A DNA stretch of 64,000 nt from Desulfobulbaceae bacterium. Its GTDB lineage: Bacteria > Desulfobacterota > Desulfobulbia > Desulfobulbales > VMSU01. Positions 63,005-64,000 of this stretch are shown piece by piece. The stretch is taken from NCBI GenBank assembly GCA_015231515.1, contig JADGBM010000005.1:1-64000 (forward strand), given 5' to 3'. The position numbers were made by a program, and so were the translations under genes. The notes under the pieces are model-generated. The model did not search any database and was not told where the DNA came from. It was given only the letters and a program-made list of their open reading frames with translations. How positions within the stretch are numbered: position 1 is the stretch's first letter; each line of letters opens with the position of its first letter.

Positions 63005-64000
63005 ATGCACATTAAAGAGCGAATAGATCGTTTTATTGAGTACAACAACGGTCGCATACAAAAATCTGTTAATTTTAAAGGGTCAAAGGCGGCCTTTCTC
63101 TTTAAAATTGTTCCCTTTCTGCTGCATAGCAATGCACCAGACTTACCTGGTTACGTAAACGAACCAGACTGCTGCTATGGTATTCATTTTTACAAACCGG
63201 AAAAGGAGATGAGTATTGATCTCTTTCAACGTTATTTCCCTTCGTCCACAGCACTTCGTTCCGGTTCGCCGTCTCCTTTTCCTCAGAAGCCATTTATCCA
63301 CTCGTTAAAAACCATCGGCAGTATCGGCACAATCGCCCAAACTGATAAATCTGACTGTGATTACTGGGTAAGTGTTTCTTTGGATGAGCTTGGGGATAGA
63401 GGACTTGCGCAACTGGAACAAAAGTGCAAACTCATTGAGGCCTGGGCTCAGGAGCAGGGACATGAGGTTTATTTTTTCCCGATGGATATTGTCCAAACCA
63501 AGGAAAACAGCTTCCAATCCAGAACTGACGAGGAGTCTGCCGGCTCAGCAATTAAACTTCTTTTAAAAGATGAACTGTTCAGAACACATGTTCTGGTCGC
63601 TGGAAAAATGCCCTTATGGTGGCTTATTCCCCCCGGATTAAGCGATAGCGAGTACAAGGCTTTTGTCGACCAACTCCCGGAAACATCAAAGATTAACCTC
63701 AACAATTTTGTTGATCTCGGATACATTTCGATTCTCCCCAAGGAAGAGATTTTTGGGGCCTGTCTTTGGCAGATGAATAAAGCTTTGGACAGCCCTTTCA
63801 AATCGGTAATTAAATTTGCCTACCTGGAACTGCTGCTTAGCGACAGGCCACAGTCGATTGTCCTTTTTTCCGACCGGATAAAAACTCTTGTTACCTATCC
63901 GGAACAACTCCCAGAGAATTCTATGGCCCTCGCCATCGAAGCCATCGACCCTTATCTTTTGATGGCTAAAGAGATTGTAGCCTTTTACCAGAACGAACGG
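63005..64000 (+). CDS. cyaA: Adenylate cyclase class I (partial, runs off the edge)
   Basis: 332 codons are present without a stop. The N-terminal half carries the class I cyclase motifs: IGSIGTIAQTDKSDCDYWV with catalytic Asp residues, then KCKLIEAWAQEQGHEVYFFP, LLKDELFRTHVLVAGKMPLW, and PKEEIFGACLWQMNKAL. Class I enzymes are about 850 aa in E. coli, with a C-terminal regulatory region that lies outside the window. It follows folP by 20 bases. Class I cyclases are mainly gammaproteobacterial, with some Desulfobulbales. Confidence 0.85.
   Translation, partial: MHIKERIDRFIEYNNGRIQKSVNFKGSKAAFLFKIVPFLLHSNAPDLPGYVNEPDCCYGIHFYKPEKEMSIDLFQRYFPSSTALRSGSPSPFPQKPFIHSLKTIGSIGTIAQTDKSDCDYWVSVSLDELGDRGLAQLEQKCKLIEAWAQEQGHEVYFFPMDIVQTKENSFQSRTDEESAGSAIKLLLKDELFRTHVLVAGKMPLWWLIPPGLSDSEYKAFVDQLPETSKINLNNFVDLGYISILPKEEIFGACLWQMNKALDSPFKSVIKFAYLELLLSDRPQSIVLFSDRIKTLVTYPEQLPENSMALAIEAIDPYLLMAKEIVAFYQNER

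Overview
The window looks like the chromosome of a Gram-negative, anaerobic deltaproteobacterium, most likely a Desulfobulbales-type Desulfobacterota. The grounds are inferred from content: a Kdo transferase (LPS outer membrane), a tetraheme cytochrome/FeS/NrfD electron-transfer module, a low-molecular-weight sulfite-reductase-like protein, a sigma-54 regulator with a matching -24/-12 promoter, a class I adenylate cyclase, and the orders thrS-infC-rpmI-rplT-pheS-pheT-ihfA, tRNA-Ser/SRP RNA/dnaX/ybaB/recR and gap-pgk-tpiA-secG-tRNA-Leu. No 16S gene is present, so the taxonomy is an inference.

Layout. (1) 1-7.4 kb is AT-rich and mobile. I read it as a stretch of integron gene cassettes without a visible integrase (CALIN-like): two VCR-sized attC-like sites separate a toxin-antitoxin cassette, a cassette with an unknown 274-aa protein, and a 3.1-kb cassette encoding a nitrilase-STAND NTPase-TPR protein. 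A complete class C-type group II intron (1945 nt) sits inside one attC core box, and the 3' remnant of another sits at the far left boundary of the toxin-antitoxin cassette. The STAND gene has a -1 shift at an A7 run. (2) 7.4-8.1 kb holds only palindromes and repeats. (3) 8.1-19.2 kb is the minus-strand translation and replication block: tRNA-Pro, merR, ihfA, pheT, pheS, rplT, rpmI, infC, thrS, tRNA-Val, recR, ybaB, dnaX, SRP RNA, tRNA-Ser. (4) 19.4-25.3 kb is plus-strand: rmuC, gap, rimI-like, pgk, tpiA, secG, tRNA-Leu. (5) 25.7-35.5 kb is mixed accessory: a SET-domain protein overlapping a LysA-like PLP protein, a SIMPL protein, a divergent glucan phosphorylase, a FAD protein, a sigma-54 activator divergent from a small membrane protein with its own sigma-54 promoter, and tadA. 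(6) 35.6-37.3 kb is a repeat-bounded island with higBA, framed by an exact 19-bp inverted repeat and diverged direct repeats. (7) 37.3-52 kb: thioredoxin-reductase-like protein, a sensor-like membrane protein, sulfite-reductase-like protein, a radical SAM/YcaO-TPR group, a DUF2339 membrane protein, the cytochrome-FeS-NrfD operon, GIY-YIG, a TrmN6-like methyltransferase, DUF1015, queD and queE. (8) 52-64 kb: a hybrid histidine kinase, waaA, carA, carB, ftsH, folP and the start of class I adenylate cyclase, which runs off the right edge.

The most novel part is the cassette region. A large nitrilase-STAND-TPR protein, with the architecture of a conflict or antiviral sensor, appears to travel as an integron cassette, and its expression may depend on ribosomal frameshifting. 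Secondary points of interest are the SET/LysA-like gene pair, the AUC start codon of infC, a C33 tRNA-Val, and the repeat-bounded higBA island.
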